Source of the DNA: Tetrapyrgos nigripes
Lineage: Eukaryota > Basidiomycota > Agaricomycetes > Agaricales > Campanellaceae
DNA: 64,000 nt
Direction: 5' to 3'
Assembly: GCA_013368315.1 (NCBI GenBank)
Contig: JAACJM010000274.1
Span: 43,178-107,177 of the forward strand
In this document: positions 46,307-58,765 of the stretch, piece by piece
Position numbering within the stretch: the first letter of the stretch is position 1
How the letters are laid out: every line of letters begins with the position of its first letter
Position numbers and translations under genes: made by a program
The notes under the pieces: generated by a model
The model's input: the letters and a program-made list of their open reading frames with translations, nothing else
What the model was told of the DNA's origin: nothing
Databases searched by the model: none

Positions 46307-47659
46307 TTAAGAATCAAAGAATAGTCCTAACTCATTTCGGAATTTAAGAAACTTAATGTGCCCAAGATTCTTCGTTAGAAGATCTGCACGATTTTCGTTT
46401 CCAGGAGTAAAATAGAGTTGGATCTTTTTAGACTCCTGAATCAGTTCTCTTATAAAATGGTAACGTATATCAATATGCTTCGATCTTGATTCAGTGATAG
46501 GATTTTGACTAATAAAGATCAAGCCTTGATTGTCACCAACAATAGGAACATGATTCAATTTAAAACCGATTTCTTTTAATAGAGTTTTAATCCATAGAGC
46601 CTGTTTTGCACATTCACAAAGTGCCATGTACTCGGCTTCAGTGGAGGACAATGCAACAGTTTTTTGTTTTCGACTTGACCAGCAGATTGAGCCCTGTGCA
46701 AGCTCAAATATAAAGCCAGTCTGTGAATGACGATTATCTCTATCTTGTGCCCAGTCACTATCACAAAAACCTATAAGACCACTAGATTTAGATCCATCAT
46801 AGATAAGTCTATAATGTTTTGTAGAAAGCAAGTATCTTATAATGTACATGGCTTTCTTTAGATGGTCTGGCGAGGGATTTGCTGAGTATGTTGATAACTT
46901 GATAACAGCAAAAGCTATATCAGGTCGAGTACCAAGCATAAGATAAAGAATTGAGCCAATCACTTGTTGGAACAAAGTTCTAACTTTGGTATCAACATTT
47001 CCATCGTGTGCTAAAGGAATATATGACTGTGGCATACGCGTCATTGCATGTTTCATATTCTCAGCACCAAAACGTTTGATGACTTTATTCAAATAGTCTT
47101 CTTGATCGAGAGTAAGAATACTCTTCTTTCGATCACATTTTATGCGCATGCCTAAAAATTCCTTTGCATCTCCGAGATCATGAGATTCCCATTTAGCCAT
47201 GAATTGATTCATTAATCTGTTTAACAATTTCAGATCTGAACCCATCCATAACGCATCGTCTACATATATGATGGCTATTATGGTTTTGCCATTCATACAG
47301 TAAATATATACGCCGGCATCTGAATGTAAGCGCTTAAAGCCTAAAGATTGCATATACTTTGTGCATTCAGTCCACCAGGCTAAGCTTGCTTGTTTCAGAC
47401 CATAAAGTGCCTTGCGTAACCTCCAAACCTTGCTTCTGTCCTGACTAACAAAGCCATCAGGCTGCGTCATATAGATTTCTTCATGAAGAAGTCCATAGAG
47501 AAAAGCACTTTTGACGTCTAGTGCCTTGATCTCCCAATTCTCTATAGCAGCAATGGCAAGTAACAGTCTAACCGTTTCGAAGCGGACTACTGGACTGAAT
47601 ACATTGTTATAATCAATTCCTTCTGTTTGGGAAAAAACCCTTTGCAACAAGTCGTGCAC
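46307..47659 (-). pseudogene. Copia pol, part 2: reverse transcriptase and RNase H
   Basis: Frame of 450 codons with the copia RT motifs DYNNVFSPVV, LDVKSAFLYG, LYGLKQASLAW and the catalytic YVDD near 47260, then LGTRPDIAFAV. RNase H follows with CDSDWAQD, STEAEYMAL and SKHIDIRYHF. The frame is offset from part 1 by one nucleotide at a six-base homopolymer (47632-47637), inside the first RT motifs. Catalytic residues are intact. Confidence 0.9.
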
Positions 47660-50600
47660 GTTTTGTTTTGTTTGATTTAATATTGAATACCCAACGACAT
47701 CTGACTGGTTTACGACCTTTGGGAAGATCTACCAATTCAAAGACATTTCGTTTTTTTAATTGATCAATCTCATATTGACAAGCTTCTTCCCATTGCTTCT
47801 TAAGATCTTTTGGAGCATTCCTGAAATCATTGGTTGATGTCCAGTGCTGCACGAAGGTCTTATTTTCCCAATAGTCTATCAGATCTTTTGTAACTTTATC
47901 TCTTTTATTTTTTGGATCTGGATTTCTATTGGTATCATGATGATATGGATATTCATCCACTAAAGCAATAGGAGTATTGTGAATAAAAAGAGGTGTCGCA
48001 GAGGAACTTCCTTCTTTTTTATCTATAAACGCCTGTGATAAGAGATAATTTTGTAACCATACTCCCCCTTGTTGAACACGTTGTTCTAAAACATCTTGTT
48101 CAAGAAACTCCGCAATTTCTCCACTAGGTCCTGGTTCTGTTTCAGATTGATCTTCATTGTCACTCTCTTCTCTGACTTGAGAAGTCGATGGAGTTGGATC
48201 TGTTACAGTTTGCGAACCAGTAGCACGAGATTGAGAACGAGTTACTCTTGGAGTTACTCTAGTCCATCCACCTCGTGGTATGTCTCTACTGTGTTGCATG
48301 TTCAGATCTGTAATTCTCCAATTTGGTCTAGATTGACGATCTGAAGATCTAGTCTGATTTGGATTAGGTTCTCTATTTATAAATCTACCAGTAGTTAAAT
48401 CAACGTTTCGTGGATTAACTGGTTGAGGACCTTCTACAGGTACAGGATCAGCAGGTAATTGAGCAGGTGGTTCTGGTGCAGGTGGTGGAGTCGGTTCACG
48501 AGATTGTGTAGATTCTGTTTCGGAGTCATTTGGATCAGAAGGTTGGTGTGCACCAGGATCATGGTCTTTGGAACTAGCATCCGAACCATTTCCATCATCA
48601 ATATCTTGATGATCACCATTACCTTCATCGGGTGGTGGACCCTGATCATCAAATTGATCTCGGAACAGGTCATCTAAATCGAGGGGTACTACAGGGTCAG
48701 GTAGGAGATTATTTGTACCCTGTTTGTGCAAACTGCGCATTAATTCAGAAGGTTGGACAGGTTTGGTGGATTTGTCGCTTTCTTCTGTTTCGGATGATAA
48801 GACATGTGGAAACCATTTCTCAATGAAGAGTGCTTGTGGACTAACAAAGAGTGAATTGTCACGTCTCATGAATAACCAGGCTTTAGAACCTTTTTCATAA
48901 CCAACAAAGATCATTAATTCCGATTTTGGGGAGAGTTTATTTACTCTTTTCTTTTCTGGGATGAATACATATGCAGCGCATCCCCAAGAACGGAAGTAAG
49001 ATACATCTGGTTTCTTTTTGTACCACAATTCAAAAGGAGTCTTCCATTTGAGTCGTTTTATTGGTGTGCAACATGCTATAAAAGTAGCTGTGGCAAGAGA
49101 AAATTCCCACCAAGAAGGAGGTCCATTTGCATGATGGCGCATGGCTTCTGACTTCTCATTGAGTGTTCTAATTATTCTCTCGGCACGACCATTTTGTTGA
49201 TGTATGTATGGGGCTGACATTTGTCTTATAATGCCTTTTTCAGCAAGAAAGTTGTCAAAATCTTCGTTCATAAACTCTGTTCCCAAATCTGATCGTAAAG
49301 TCTTCAGTTTTTTGTCAGTAGACTGTTCTGCCCAGGCAAAGTACATTTTAAAAGACTTGAAGACATCAGATTTCCTTACTAAAAGGAAGGTTACAGGGAA
49401 AGAACTAAAATCATCAAGAAGGACAACGAAATACTCATACTTGTGATATGATATAGATGGTTGTTGTTTCACATCTGTATGCACAAGTTCTAATACTTCT
49501 GTAGCTCGCTTTTCTGATAAAGGATAAGATTTCGATGGAGTCTTGCCTAAGGCACAGCCTCGACATACACTATGTTTAGGTACTTTAAAAGGTTTCAAGC
49601 CTTTAGTATTCTTTATGATATGACTTTCCACTGCCTTTCCAGCATGTCCATAGCGGTTATGCACGATGTCATAATCAGTAGTAGTAGATGATAAATTTGC
49701 TGACTCAGGAATGATTATCTTCGATTTGAGCCAATGCAAATTGTCTTTCCAATGCATTGGTAATAATGTCATCAGAAGACTTTGATCTACTTCTTTCCGA
49801 AACTCGGACTTGCCATCTCGTGAGATTTCATAGTATCCTTCATGAAGAATACATCCTCGAGACAACAAACGATGTGTGCAAGTTGGTTGATAAAACACTG
49901 GGTATAGTTTTATAGTATGTTTGACTCCTTCTTCATTTATGTGTTCAATAAACACAGTTCCAACACCTTCAAGGTAAGTTTCAGATCTTTTATCAGCAAT
50001 CTGAAGTGGAATTGGATTGGGTAACTTATGGTACTGAGCAAAATCCATTAAATTGTTTGTAATATGAGTCGATGCACCTGAATCTGAAACCCAATAGGTT
50101 ATTTCATCAGTGATCTTACTCTTACAAATACTATTCAAAGGATACTTTTCACACGTTGAGCAATGTGCACGAACAACAAAACTTTGTTCATAAATAAATA
50201 CAGGCACATCATTTGTAATAATAGTACAATTGTCTATAGCCGCTAGGGCTGTATGAGATTCACAATAGTCCGACGACATTGAGATCTGAGGCAATTGTAT
50301 GAGTGCACTATTTTTATTAGAGGTGTGAAATACTTGCCAGAAAGCCATAGTTTCGTCTCCATCAATATAAATTTCCACATCTGATTCTGAACCAAGACTG
50401 ACACCATCATCATCGGCAAGGTATCCAGACGAAATGGAAACATTTATCGCATCTGCCAGAGATGAAGGACCAGCTTCTTCTTCTAAAGGTGCATCATAGC
50501 GAGGTTTCTTCGAAGTGTTTCCAGATTCATCAGGTTCTCTTTTTATATTCTCAAGGATTGGATCTGTGAACATGTGAGACATTCTGTCTTGCCACATTTT

Positions 50601-50957
50601 GAATGCAACACTCGGAGGAATATATTTAAAGGAACTTTCTTCGCTATGATCCGAAGATGTAGAATCTGATAATTCAGAAGAAGATGAACCTCGAACAGCC
50701 TTTCGCTTTCTACTTGAAGACGACGATGACGCTTTAGTATGATTAAAAGGTAGAGTGCAAATGAAATCGGGATATAGTGATGTATCATGAAATTGAGTGT
50801 TAATTGTAACACCATTTGTGCGCATAACAGATTGAGCAGGAGTAGGCCAGTAAGCTCTCTCAATTAAGGAAGGAGGCTTTGAAGGGACTGGCTCACGTTT
50901 TTTAAACTGCTGTGGAATCCATTTATGATTGCGCATATCAGTCAAAGCTTTATTCAT
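47613..50957 (-). pseudogene. Copia pol, part 1: protease, integrase, start of RT
   Basis: Counting from an upstream in-frame position at 51032, the aspartic protease motif WVSDSGASTHIT lies near residue 317. The integrase H-H-C-C zinc region (HNRYGH ... CRGCALGK) follows, then the D-D-E core: LVHTDVK (about 518), SDLGTEF (about 580) and NGRAERI (about 615). A Pro/Ser/Asp-rich linker precedes the RT start (NVFELVDLPKGRKPVRCRWVF). An ATG at 50957 is the first in this frame after the break from gag. The frame breaks at 47632-47637. Confidence 0.9.
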
Positions 50958-52624
50958 GATATAGCGGCAAAAAATACTCGACCTCTTCCTCGATTTGTTT
51001 CTGAATGGGACGGATAGTTCCTTCATGATCAAACCATTGGTTTGTCATGTCTTCGTCACCATTGAGATCCTCTTTTGCTCGAAGATAAGGTTCTGTATGA
51101 GTGCCATCAGAATTGTATGTGTAATCCCAAATTTCGGCTAGCTTACGGGTCATTTGATGACGAGCTTCTACTCTAAGAAAGCTCTCAAAATCAACTGTCT
51201 CCTGTGCGAGTTCATTGATCATGAGTCTCTCATAATGAGTAAGAATGAAGTAACCCGAAATCGTTTGCGGTCTGACCTGTTTAGCTAAGTTCCGCTTTAC
51301 TCTTTCCTTCAAAGAAGAATTATTGTTCTCGTCTATAAAGTAATCTGATCGAACAATCAGAAAGTTATGATAGGGAAGAAGTTCATAAATGGGTTGCTCA
51401 CATGTCTCTGGTAGATCATCAGTGTCACTGATTTCGATTGGATCTAATGTGGCATTCATAAAAGGATTTGCCATAAAAGCAGTCACCATTAAAGGAGCAT
51501 CATCATCAGAATCTGAATCAGCTTCGACTTCTGGATTGGCTAAATTAGCAGCACCTTTTTTGGAACCCTTCTTCTTACTGCGACGAGTTTTCTTCTTTTT
51601 ATCTCCCCCTTGATTCGCATCACCTGTTGTAACAGTTTTAGAAGGTTCTTGAGGTTTGGGTTGTTTACCCTTACCCTTGTCTTGGTTCTTCTGTTTAGAA
51701 GATCCAGCCTTCTGGTTGTTCTAATTTGGTGCAGAATCAAACTTTCGTCTATCTCCAGTAATGCAGGTAAGAAGAGATGATTCAGAAGATTGACCAGTTC
51801 GTCGTTTGTACTCGACAAGAATCAGTCCTTCCACATGTGCCATAGTCAGGTTTTTTTGGTTCAATAGTGGCAAGTGTGAATTGAGCATAGTTTCCCCAGG
51901 ATTGCGGAATGCGATCCATTAAGAAAAGAGCTCTAAACTTGTCATCAACTGTGAATCCATAGGCTTTAAGACGTGTGAGAACTGCTCCCAGAGATGCGAT
52001 CTGGTTTGCAGGATCTTTTTTCTCATCAAGCGTCCAAGACATGAACTCTTTGAAGTCTAAGAACCATGACGTTGGGCCAGGAGAACTGTATTTCTTGTCG
52101 ATCTTATCCCAAAGCATTTTAGCGGTATAATCTCCTTTTGCTTTGGCACAAGGGTCTTCTTCTACTTCTTCTCTAGTGAACTCTCTCATTTCCAAACCCA
52201 CATCATTCGGAAGATAGGAGGAAATAAAACCCAAAGCCTGTTCATCTTTGTCATCCCAAGAACTATGAAGCTTATAAGTTTCAACTAATTCCCGATCATG
52301 TTTATTAACCAAAATTTGATATTGATCCCATTCATGAGCGAAGGTATCAACAATTTGATTATAAGACGATTGTTCTGATTCAGTTAAAGCATTGTAAACT
52401 TCATTAGACACTAGTACAAATCCTTCAGGAAGAGAAGGTGCATTACCTGTTTCAGTGGGACTTGTGTTCACATAACGCTTTTGGGTACCTGAAGCAACCC
52501 TGCTAAGCCCTTTGGCTTCAAGGAGGCAGGTGATAGCATAGTTCCAAAACTCATAATTGGTAGTATTGAGGATGGGAACGTTGAAGATGCTTTCAGCGTT
52601 GTTGATAGCGTTGTTGGAAGACAT
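50950..52624 (-). pseudogene. Copia gag
   Basis: The first block (52624-51782) starts MSSNNAINNAESIF and has the UBN2/copia-Gag type core (LNTTNYEFWNYAITCLLEAKG; MLWDKIDKKYSS; RALFLMDRIPQSW). A seven-T run (51851-51857) shifts the frame; the continuation (LTMAHVEGLILVEYKRR) meets one TAG at 51721-51723, then a Lys-rich tract, and goes on to 50950 as an acidic C-terminal part. I see no zinc knuckle. A further homopolymer (50969-50974) separates gag from pol. Confidence 0.8.
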
Positions 52625-53466
52625 ATTGATCTATGAAGCATCAATCAGTAAAGATGTGCATTCAATAGGTCATAAGTACCAAAGAACATCGAAGGGTCTA
52701 ATACAACCACAGTGTATAGGATGATCGCAATATTCCTTCTCCTTTCTGAGCAAACGCCTCAGACAAGGAATGTACATAATACATTTGCATTAATCAACTA
52801 TATGCCAGTAGAAAACCATTCGTCGGTACATGCACATAATGGAATCCTATATTAACTCCTTCATCAGTGCTTCTCAATCAATTTCACACTGTCAAAGACC
52901 ATACTCTTGACAGAGAGCACATGATTACTCTAGAAGTCGCAATATTGACCGTAGTGGCACAGTACTTCCTAATGGGTGTAGAGATGCCTTAAAGCATATA
53001 GGGGAGCACTATCTAACTACTGTTTTTCTATAGATCTAGATCGGCGACTTTTATAAACGCCCCTGGCTCATCCGAATGACTACGGAGTTTTGCCTGAGTG
53101 CGAAAAACAGTCCCACACTAAAGTGGAGGCTGCAAAGCGTGCCAGTCACTCTGCATACAACTATCTGTAGATCCATAAGGGTTCCACAAATAACTGTTAC
53201 AGGTATAAAGTGACTTATCTAGATCTATAACTAAACCAGCAAAGAGTGCCTAATGCGACTCTAAACTGAATCCAGGTTATATATTTTACTGGGCAATATA
53301 GATGAAGAAGGAGATAAAGTGAAACATCGATCCACCAAACTGCACAACATCGAGTCCGACAGCTTACTCGGTGATGAGCTCGCCGTTGACCTCGACAATG
53401 CGATCCATCTTGACAATGGTAGTTGTATGGGATAAGACCAGCATCGATGGCCCTCGGGGCCCATAA

Positions 53467-53867
53467 CCTAATGAAACAGCAAATAATCAGCGTAGGGTGA
53501 CCAGTCAGTAGAGCTCACCAAATAGAGGGCTGAGTAGAAAGCTTGTAGAGCTTAGATACGAGTTGCTTGTAGAGCAGATAGAACTAGATATTGTTCTGTA
53601 GTATCTACGACTTTACAGAGAGCTTTTATACTAGATAAAGAGCATATAATTACTAATATCTACATTGTCCATGGACATACCTAGAGACTAAGAGGATATT
53701 GCCATTGGCCATATTGCTATCTACAGAGATATCACTACATAGTAGAAGATAAGAATAATGTCCGGAGAATGTCCTGAAGGACTAGCATACTTATAGCTAC
53801 GTAGAAGTTTCATAATAACTCCATATAGAATCATAGTTACTATACATGGAAGGTATATATTTCAACA
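53467..53867 (-). repeat. 5' LTR of the copia element
   Basis: Partner of 45758-46158, starting TGTTGAAATATATA on the minus strand. As the 5' LTR it would carry the element's promoter; I did not pin down a TATA box. Confidence 0.9.
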
Positions 53868-53909
53868 ACCATCTACGTCTATACTTTCTCGGCCTGGAGC
53901 CCTACTCAT
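53868..53909 (-). pseudogene. 5' end of the gene split by copia
   Basis: ATG at 53909-53907 opens a frame (MSRAPGRESIDV, then Asp) that runs into the target duplication at 53872-53868 and continues in frame at 45757 after removal of the element. Upstream exons cannot be excluded. Confidence 0.5.
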
Positions 53910-54523
53910 TCCTTGTGAGTATGGTTGTTTTCTTCTAGCATCTCCCGTTTCTGACATAATTACGTCAGTACATCTCACTGGTCACTCCATATGACTGAAT
54001 GCCTTCTTCTATCGTCTAGTGTGGTCAATACCCACCTGAAATCGATGACTTCTTAAACTGTACGCGTCATTTCGTCTTCTTCGTCCATTTTCACCTGTAA
54101 CTCACGTGGTCTCCCTGACTATGCACTCTCCACTCACCTTACCCTTGTCCAACCCTCTCTCGACCTCACCTCTCTCTTAGCTCACTTGACATTATTTCAC
54201 ACAGCCCAGCCAACTCAAATTTGGCACCAACCGCACTTTCACCATTCCTTCGTAAGACGGGAAACAAGGCGGTACTTTCCCCGGACCTCTGCGAGACGGG
54301 TTATCCTAGAAATGTCTCGCGACTTTCAAAGTCCCAAATTTGCCTGCTTGTCCTGAAGAAGGTGTACATGTGCTAGGGATGGGTACCTAATGGGCATGTC
54401 TTGTATGTCTTATATCTTCAGATTTCTGTCTTGTCGTCCTTTTCTTTACTTCGCTCATTCCCCGCTCTGCTGTTCTCCATTTCTCTTTTTCATCCATTCT
54501 TGCCGTCTCTTCTCTCCTTCAAT

Positions 54524-54801
54524 GACATGATACTCATTCCAAGCTCTACAGCTGCGGCGAACTCAACACGTATACCCTACAAACGGCGTGTCACCGGAAC
54601 ACCCAGCTCTGCACCTCTCGCTTCAGCCAAATCTGCTACTTGGTGTGAAGGATCCTTAGGCAACTCCGATGTTAACGTCAACTTCAACACCGAGAATGGG
54701 AATACTAACGCCAACGGAAATGAAAACATAGGGAATGGCCAAGGAACCCCCAACCCACCTTGCAGTCCGTCGTATAGGAGAAAAAGTTGGGATTTTTGGA
54801 T
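54524..54801 (+). CDS. Hypothetical Asn/Ser-rich protein, tentative
   Basis: From ATG at 54524 the frame reads a low-complexity but balanced sequence (RIPYKRRVTGTPSS, then Asn/Gly-rich, then SPSYRRKSWDFWM) to a good donor GTGAGT at 54802. A CAG acceptor at about 54876 would add a few residues before a stop. Upstream is pyrimidine-rich, as in fungal 5' leaders. No domain recognised; the call is weak. Confidence 0.3.
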
Positions 54802-54909
54802 GGTGAGTGTCTCTCAGTGCGCTGTGTTGCGTTGAGTGTATGGAACAGCTGACTGATTTTCGTTATATGCTTCAGCGCACAAACTGACATATTCCTCTCC
54901 AAACCCTCC

Positions 54910-57900
54910 CCTGAGCCTCCTAGGCTGACTATGACGACTGTTAGAGCTTCGTCCAGTGCTACTTCACCCTCTTCGGCTTCATCTACACAGACGGATTGAA
55001 ATTGGACACCGGCTCCGGGATTCCAATGAAGGCCTCTGGGTTGCTTTGCTCCGTCTCCATCCTATGATCGTCACGTCAGGGTATGTTGTATTTGGCCTTT
55101 TCCTGGTGTCTCTTTCTTACTAATTTATGCAACTCCGTTCTTTTCTTTGAAGCAGATTCTGAAGACATCCCTTTCCAATGACTTCTAATGTTCTTCGTTG
55201 CGAGAATGGATGCTTGGTGGAAACTGTTTCGAATAACATACCAAAATTGACTTGTACGTGACTCCTTGCTCTTTTATTACATTCTCAATAACGATGCAAC
55301 CTATGCAGACAGGTCTATCTGCTCTGACTTGGACCATGGCTCGGCATTGTTGTAGGTCGTCGTCCCTGTCGTAGTGGAAGATGGGATACGTGTGCTGGAC
55401 GTGGAGCCTTTAGGTTGACGCCCGATGGTCAAGGGTGCTCCCATCATTTTACAGAGGTACACCTTCATCTTCGAAGTATTTTGATCGCATTATTGACCCT
55501 CCCCGCCCCTTTTGTATCCCCTTCTGTATTCCCTACATGTACCTGTACCAGCGTCAAGCTCAACCCTCGGTCGTCGCCGCCCAGACTTGCCATGTCACCA
55601 CCAACAACTTTTGATGACCTTTTCTGCAAGACCTTTTCCGGACTTTTTGGTACTTTGCAGTGGGCCTCGCAACCGGCGAGGACTTTTGTGTACTTTTGCG
55701 AGCTTGTCTACCAGTAGACCGAAAGCCTAGAGTGTATGTAGTACTACATGTACAGCAGGTAGCGCGTCACCCAATGTAAATCATGAAGAGAACGACACTG
55801 CTCTCCCCATCTTGTCCATAGTGTTGACAGTGAGCATGCATGTTGTGTGCCGAGCGCTGAGCACTTCAAGGCGGGGGAACGGCTGAAGGAATTCGAACGA
55901 CGGATTTTTCAAACGAGTTCTGTTCAAACTCCGACACATTGTGACGTGTACTATATATACAGTCGTCCATCAAGCCACTTACATCATCATCTACGTTTCC
56001 TTGTCGACGTCCTCAACATTGTCAACGTTGCCCTCAAGATTGCCCTCAACTCCCTCAACCGACGCTGCCCATCAAAGCCGCCAACGTTCTTTCCATTGTC
56101 CTCTATGTTTTCTCTGTCTTCGTCAGCCTCTCAGTGCTGTTAACTCCACATCAACGCTCTACTTCTCAGCAACGCTCAGAAAGTCAAGCCCTCCTCAAAT
56201 CTCAATTTCGTTGATGGCCCCAATTTTTCCCTATGTGCATCAGGCCCACAGAGACATACTACATGGTGGTTTTGCCAGATGGGAAAGGAAGCACGTTGAG
56301 ATGTTGGCAAGGAAAAAATGTTTGCACAAGGTAAATGCATTTTTTCCCCTACCAAGTTGCTTTTTCATACGATGATTTCCAACAGGGCTTACCACGGGAA
56401 GCACAAACTTGAGATAGCTAGCATAGCGCAATTGGTTTGTGGTAAGTTATGCTCCATCTGTGCTCAAGAAGTCGTTCTCATTCTTTTGACAGGACCATGC
56501 TGTCTGACCGTTGAAGAAGCGTAGATGCATTGGTGGGCTGGTTGTAGTGCCGCGGAAGCTACCAGGATATATGTATATAGAACTTTTTCCAACCTTTTGT
56601 TCATGTACTTATTTGAACTTTTTCGAACTTGTAAAAGTAATGGGACCTGGCTTTTAAAAGTCCGGAAGGCCCGGCGAAAAGTGCCTGAAAGTTCGGGAAA
56701 AGTTCGAAAAGGCGAAATGCCTTTTTCAAGGGGGACCCGGGATTGCGGACCGGCACACTCCGGTGGTCGGTCGGCAGTCTCAGGTCACTAAAAAATTTTG
56801 GAACCCTATGTTTTGCGCGACATTTGAGCCACTTAAAATGTCTTAGTTGCCAACAGAGGCATCCACATCTTGCAGGCGGCTCGGTTTTGGTCACAAATCC
56901 AAGGAAACCTTCAATTTGGCTTGGTCTAGACTGTTTTAAGGCTGGTCGAGGTTTGCTATAGTGTATTAAATTTCAGTGGCTAAGCACTTTCATGCTCTTG
57001 CCGCTGTACTTACTGTCCTTACTGTAACTTACTATGTGCCAAAGTGACGCAGAACTACGATAATTTTCATGTACTGTACTTCAAATTGGTTGAGCACAGT
57101 GAATAGATGTTCTTAAAATGTTTAAGTATACCTACCAATCATCCGCGGATGAAGGTAGCTCATCCAAACAGCATCTCATCCGCTAGGAACTAGCCAAATT
57201 TGGTAAGTCGGTGATTAGTCAGTGAGAATAACCTTCCAAATATGGTAAGTACAGTCGGTCGGTCGCAGCCTGGAGGTCGTTAAAAAATTTTTCAACATTG
57301 TGTAATGTTACAAAATTTTCGGTCCCCCTTGGCCTTTTTGCTGATGTTCGATATCCACAAATGGGAAAGCTCTGTCGGTGACTTGGGCTTAGCTTCAAGG
57401 AGAAGGAGCTGTGTCATTGTTCGATCTGGCTCATGAGTCCTGAGAGGGAAGACCGCCAGACAAATGCCATGGACGTGTCGGAGCAGAGCAGGAGCAGCGA
57501 ATACGATTGCAGGTGATGCTCGGACAGTCACCACGTTATACTATCTAAAAGTGGGGAAGTCAGGCTTCGATGCACCGGGTGTGGATCCTCGGAAGGTTTA
57601 GACGCTATGCAGAGGGAGAGGGCAATAAGGACTGCGCCAATAGGGGTTAAACGTTAAACTGTTGTGGTTGTGGCAGTGTAGAGCTTTCAAAGGTGTTGAT
57701 AAACATGTACAAATACCTTCCGACAATAATCTCGTCTTTGTGTTAAAGGCGCGCTCATAGTCTCTTTGCAACATGACAAGAGGAGAGCAATTTCTATATT
57801 GCATATACATTGACATATACTTCACAAGACGCGGCCGTGATACACCTTCACCACACTGAAACCATTCATCCTATTGCCAGCCTTGCCTTCTCCTCAATCG

Positions 57901-57998
57901 CAAGTTCCAGTAGGGAGTCCTCCTGGTCCTGGTCCGGGACATTGACCCTAACGATTTGAACAGCAGCGAAGTTATCAGTGAGGATTAGTACGTCATAA
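54910..57998. other. No supportable gene; two AAAAGT-motif clusters
   Basis: Open frames are short and overlap on both strands. ACTTTTG/CCTTTTC motifs cluster at 55598-55700, and AAAAGT/GAACTTTTTC motifs at 56575-56745. A GTCGGTCGG ... AGGTCRYTAAAAAATTTT motif occurs twice, at 56760-56802 and 57248-57295, which could mark ends of a small element of about 530 bp, but I could not show inverted termini. A minus-strand frame at 57292-57534 has no recognised domain. Confidence 0.4.
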
Positions 57999-58326
57999 TC
58001 ACAGATAGTGGTTCCTCACGATTCCGTTGTCATCAAGATTGGTACATGAGTTGAATGGAATGCAGAATTTTACGGCAGGCTAGTTGAAGCGCATTTTCTA
58101 GATTGACAGACGTTTCCAAACATAATAAAATGCCTTACCACAGAGCAACACACCTACATATAAAAGAATTTCAGCACCGGTCAACCTGGTAAAACTTTTC
58201 TTGTTCACGTACTTCACTTCCAGGACAATCATCGAAGGTGTTGCAGAACTGGGCAGCGGATTGACCGATTGCTGTGATCAACATGACTGTGACTGCGACG
58301 AAGATTCTGTTGAGCTTGAGTTGCAT
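57999..58326 (-). CDS. Small secreted cysteine-containing protein
   Basis: Exons 58326-58213, 58153-58139 (only 15 nt) and 58079-57999 join through GT-AG introns of 59 nt each to a 69-residue product. The first ~25 residues (VAVTVMLITAIGQSAAQ) form a typical signal peptide. The mature part has six Cys with an FCNTFDDCPG ... VCCSV pattern and FCIPFNSC, recalling small secreted proteins of mushrooms with a C-x5-C...CC arrangement. The start is the first ATG after a pyrimidine-rich leader, with a TATTTAAATA box about 100 bp upstream. The micro-exon and the last exon boundary are inferred from frame only. Such proteins act outside the cell, sometimes in host interaction or cell-wall contact; this role is inference. 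Confidence 0.55.
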
Positions 58327-58424
58327 GATTGATGCAGAGAACGAGAGCTTTGAGATTGATTATCCTGAGAGAGGATGTCCGACGTCGAGGAAACTCGAGT
58401 TGGGAGTGGGTATCATTTGTGGAC

Positions 58425-58435
58425 TTATTTAAATA
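58425..58435 (-). promoter_or_regulatory. TATA-like box upstream of the secreted-protein gene
   Basis: TATTTAAATA on the minus strand lies about 100 bp before the ATG at 58326, followed by a C/T-rich leader (TCCTCTCTCAG). Position and context fit a core promoter. Confidence 0.4.
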
Positions 58436-58479
58436 CCTTTTCCGAAACTTGCATGTGTTCCCTTCTGGCCATGGGTGTA

Positions 58480-58496
58480 GATAGATAGATAGATAT
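58480..58496 (+). repeat. GATA microsatellite
   Basis: Four GATA units in tandem, followed by TATACAC. Confidence 0.8.
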
Positions 58497-58765
58497 ACAC
58501 GGTATGATCGTCTACATACATACCTGGTGTATATTCTGTATAGCCCGCCATGGCATGCATCTACTCCAAACCTCCAATCAGCAAAATCGAGCACGTAACC
58601 ATTATGACGGTAGTTCCACGGTGGGTGATTGTCAGATCAGAGACTTGCGGCGCCATTTGACATCTGGAGAAAAATAGCTTGAAGGTTAGGTTTCGAAGCG
58701 AATGGACCCATCCTGAGCGCACACGGATGACTAGGGACGAGAAAAAGTAGCAGCTAAAGTTATTT

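Larger units (their letters stand above)
45758..53867 (-). mobile_element. Full-length Ty1/copia retrotransposon, 8,110 bp
   Basis: Two 401-bp LTRs (45758-46158, 53467-53867) differ at only two positions, one of them in a CpG. ACCAT flanks both ends (45753-45757 and 53868-53872). On the minus strand the order is gag, protease, integrase, RT, RNase H, the copia arrangement. A purine tract (GCGAGGGGGAG) precedes the 3' LTR, and GTTATGGGCCC follows the 5' LTR. The near-identical LTRs indicate a recent insertion. The reading frames carry three +1 homopolymer shifts and one TAG. Confidence 0.9.

Noticed and set aside
47632..47637. Programmed ribosomal frameshift in copia pol
   Set aside because: The site lies within RT rather than at gag-pol, and two other breaks have the same +1 homopolymer form, so base-call error or mutation is more likely.
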